Below are positions 34,207-34,408 of a DNA stretch of 34,408 nt, piece by piece. The position numbers were made by a program, and so were the translations under genes. The notes beneath the pieces are model-generated. The model did not search any database. It saw only the letters and a list, made by a program, of their open reading frames with translations, and was not told the DNA's origin. This DNA comes from Gallionellaceae bacterium (GTDB taxonomy: Bacteria; Pseudomonadota; Gammaproteobacteria; Burkholderiales; Gallionellaceae). The stretch is from NCBI GenBank assembly GCA_009773615.1, contig WSYA01000019.1:1-34408 (forward strand), in the 5' to 3' direction. Numbering within the stretch: position 1 is the stretch's first letter; each line of letters opens with the position of its first letter.

Positions 34207-34408
34207 CATCGAGCAGATCATTTCATATTCAGCCAGCTTGGCCTGAAATATGTGACTGGCGTACCGACTTCCCCGATCCGAATGATGGATATGTCCCGCT
34301 GCCGGTTTTTTGCGGAACCACGCCATGGTTAGCGCATCGGTCACGATGTCCGCCGTCATGCGCGGCTTCAGCGACCAGCCCACCACTTCGTGGTTGAACG
34401 GGTCGAGC
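34207..34408 (-). pseudogene. IS3-family transposase fragment (integrase core, orfB)
   Basis: On the minus strand the frame enters from the right edge as LDPFNHEVVGWSLKPRMTAD and continues through HHSDRGSRYAS to AEYEMICSM, the rve integrase core of IS3/IS150-type OrfB. HSDRG holds the second catalytic Asp. The usual SRKGNCWDN-like continuation and the final catalytic Glu are missing: after ICSM the frame reads unrelated residues into the nearby palindromic repeat and stops. The 3' part is therefore lost and the gene dead. The 5' part lies beyond the window. Confidence 0.8.

Overview
The window reads as a chromosomal segment of a Gram-negative betaproteobacterium, most likely in the Nitrosomonadales (Gallionella/Sideroxydans-like). 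The taxon is inferred from gene content and protein style, not from a marker gene. Supporting content is a succinylase-type lysine branch (dapC, dapD, dapE) clustered with pilU and prmB, an hpnC-hpnD-hpnE squalene/hopanoid operon, a lolC/E-lolD lipoprotein-release pair, tex, and several families of short palindromic intergenic repeats. Housekeeping genes are dense and mostly ordinary.

Layout. Positions 1-216 hold no convincing gene. A VOC protein and purT follow on the minus strand, divergent from a class I fructose-bisphosphate aldolase. A Lon-family protease and pcm are on the minus strand, then an unrecognised small membrane protein (plus) and an EamA/DMT transporter (minus). From 8064 the plus strand carries dapC, then an inserted block of a 1309-residue nuclease-methyltransferase and a Fic protein. 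A 179-bp MITE-like repeat follows, then dapD, pilU, an ArsC/Spx-like protein, dapE and prmB. A second restriction-modification pair of BsuBI/PstI type lies between prmB and the hopanoid genes hpnC-hpnD-hpnE.

The most interesting locus is a minus-strand operon (29576 to 24437). In transcription order it encodes a TPR plus beta-barrel outer-membrane protein that looks like a Slam (type XI secretion) translocator. Next is a 932-residue exported protein with a FecR domain, glycine-rich heptad repeats, seven two-cysteine modules and a TbpB-like C-terminal end. Last is a periplasmic parvulin-family protein that has lost both conserved active-site histidines. The operon is transcribed divergently from the lolC/E-lolD lipoprotein-sorting genes. 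I read it as a candidate dedicated secretion/display unit of translocator, cargo and chaperone.

Repeats are the other theme. Palindromes built on GTnGGGTTAGCG-like arms occur after lolD (where one forms a terminator), after tex, and as a related 85-bp copy inserted in frame inside the large restriction-modification gene. A second palindromic family sits directly upstream of the dapD promoter, and a third separates dapD from pilU. The right edge carries a truncated IS3-family transposase fragment that runs off the window.
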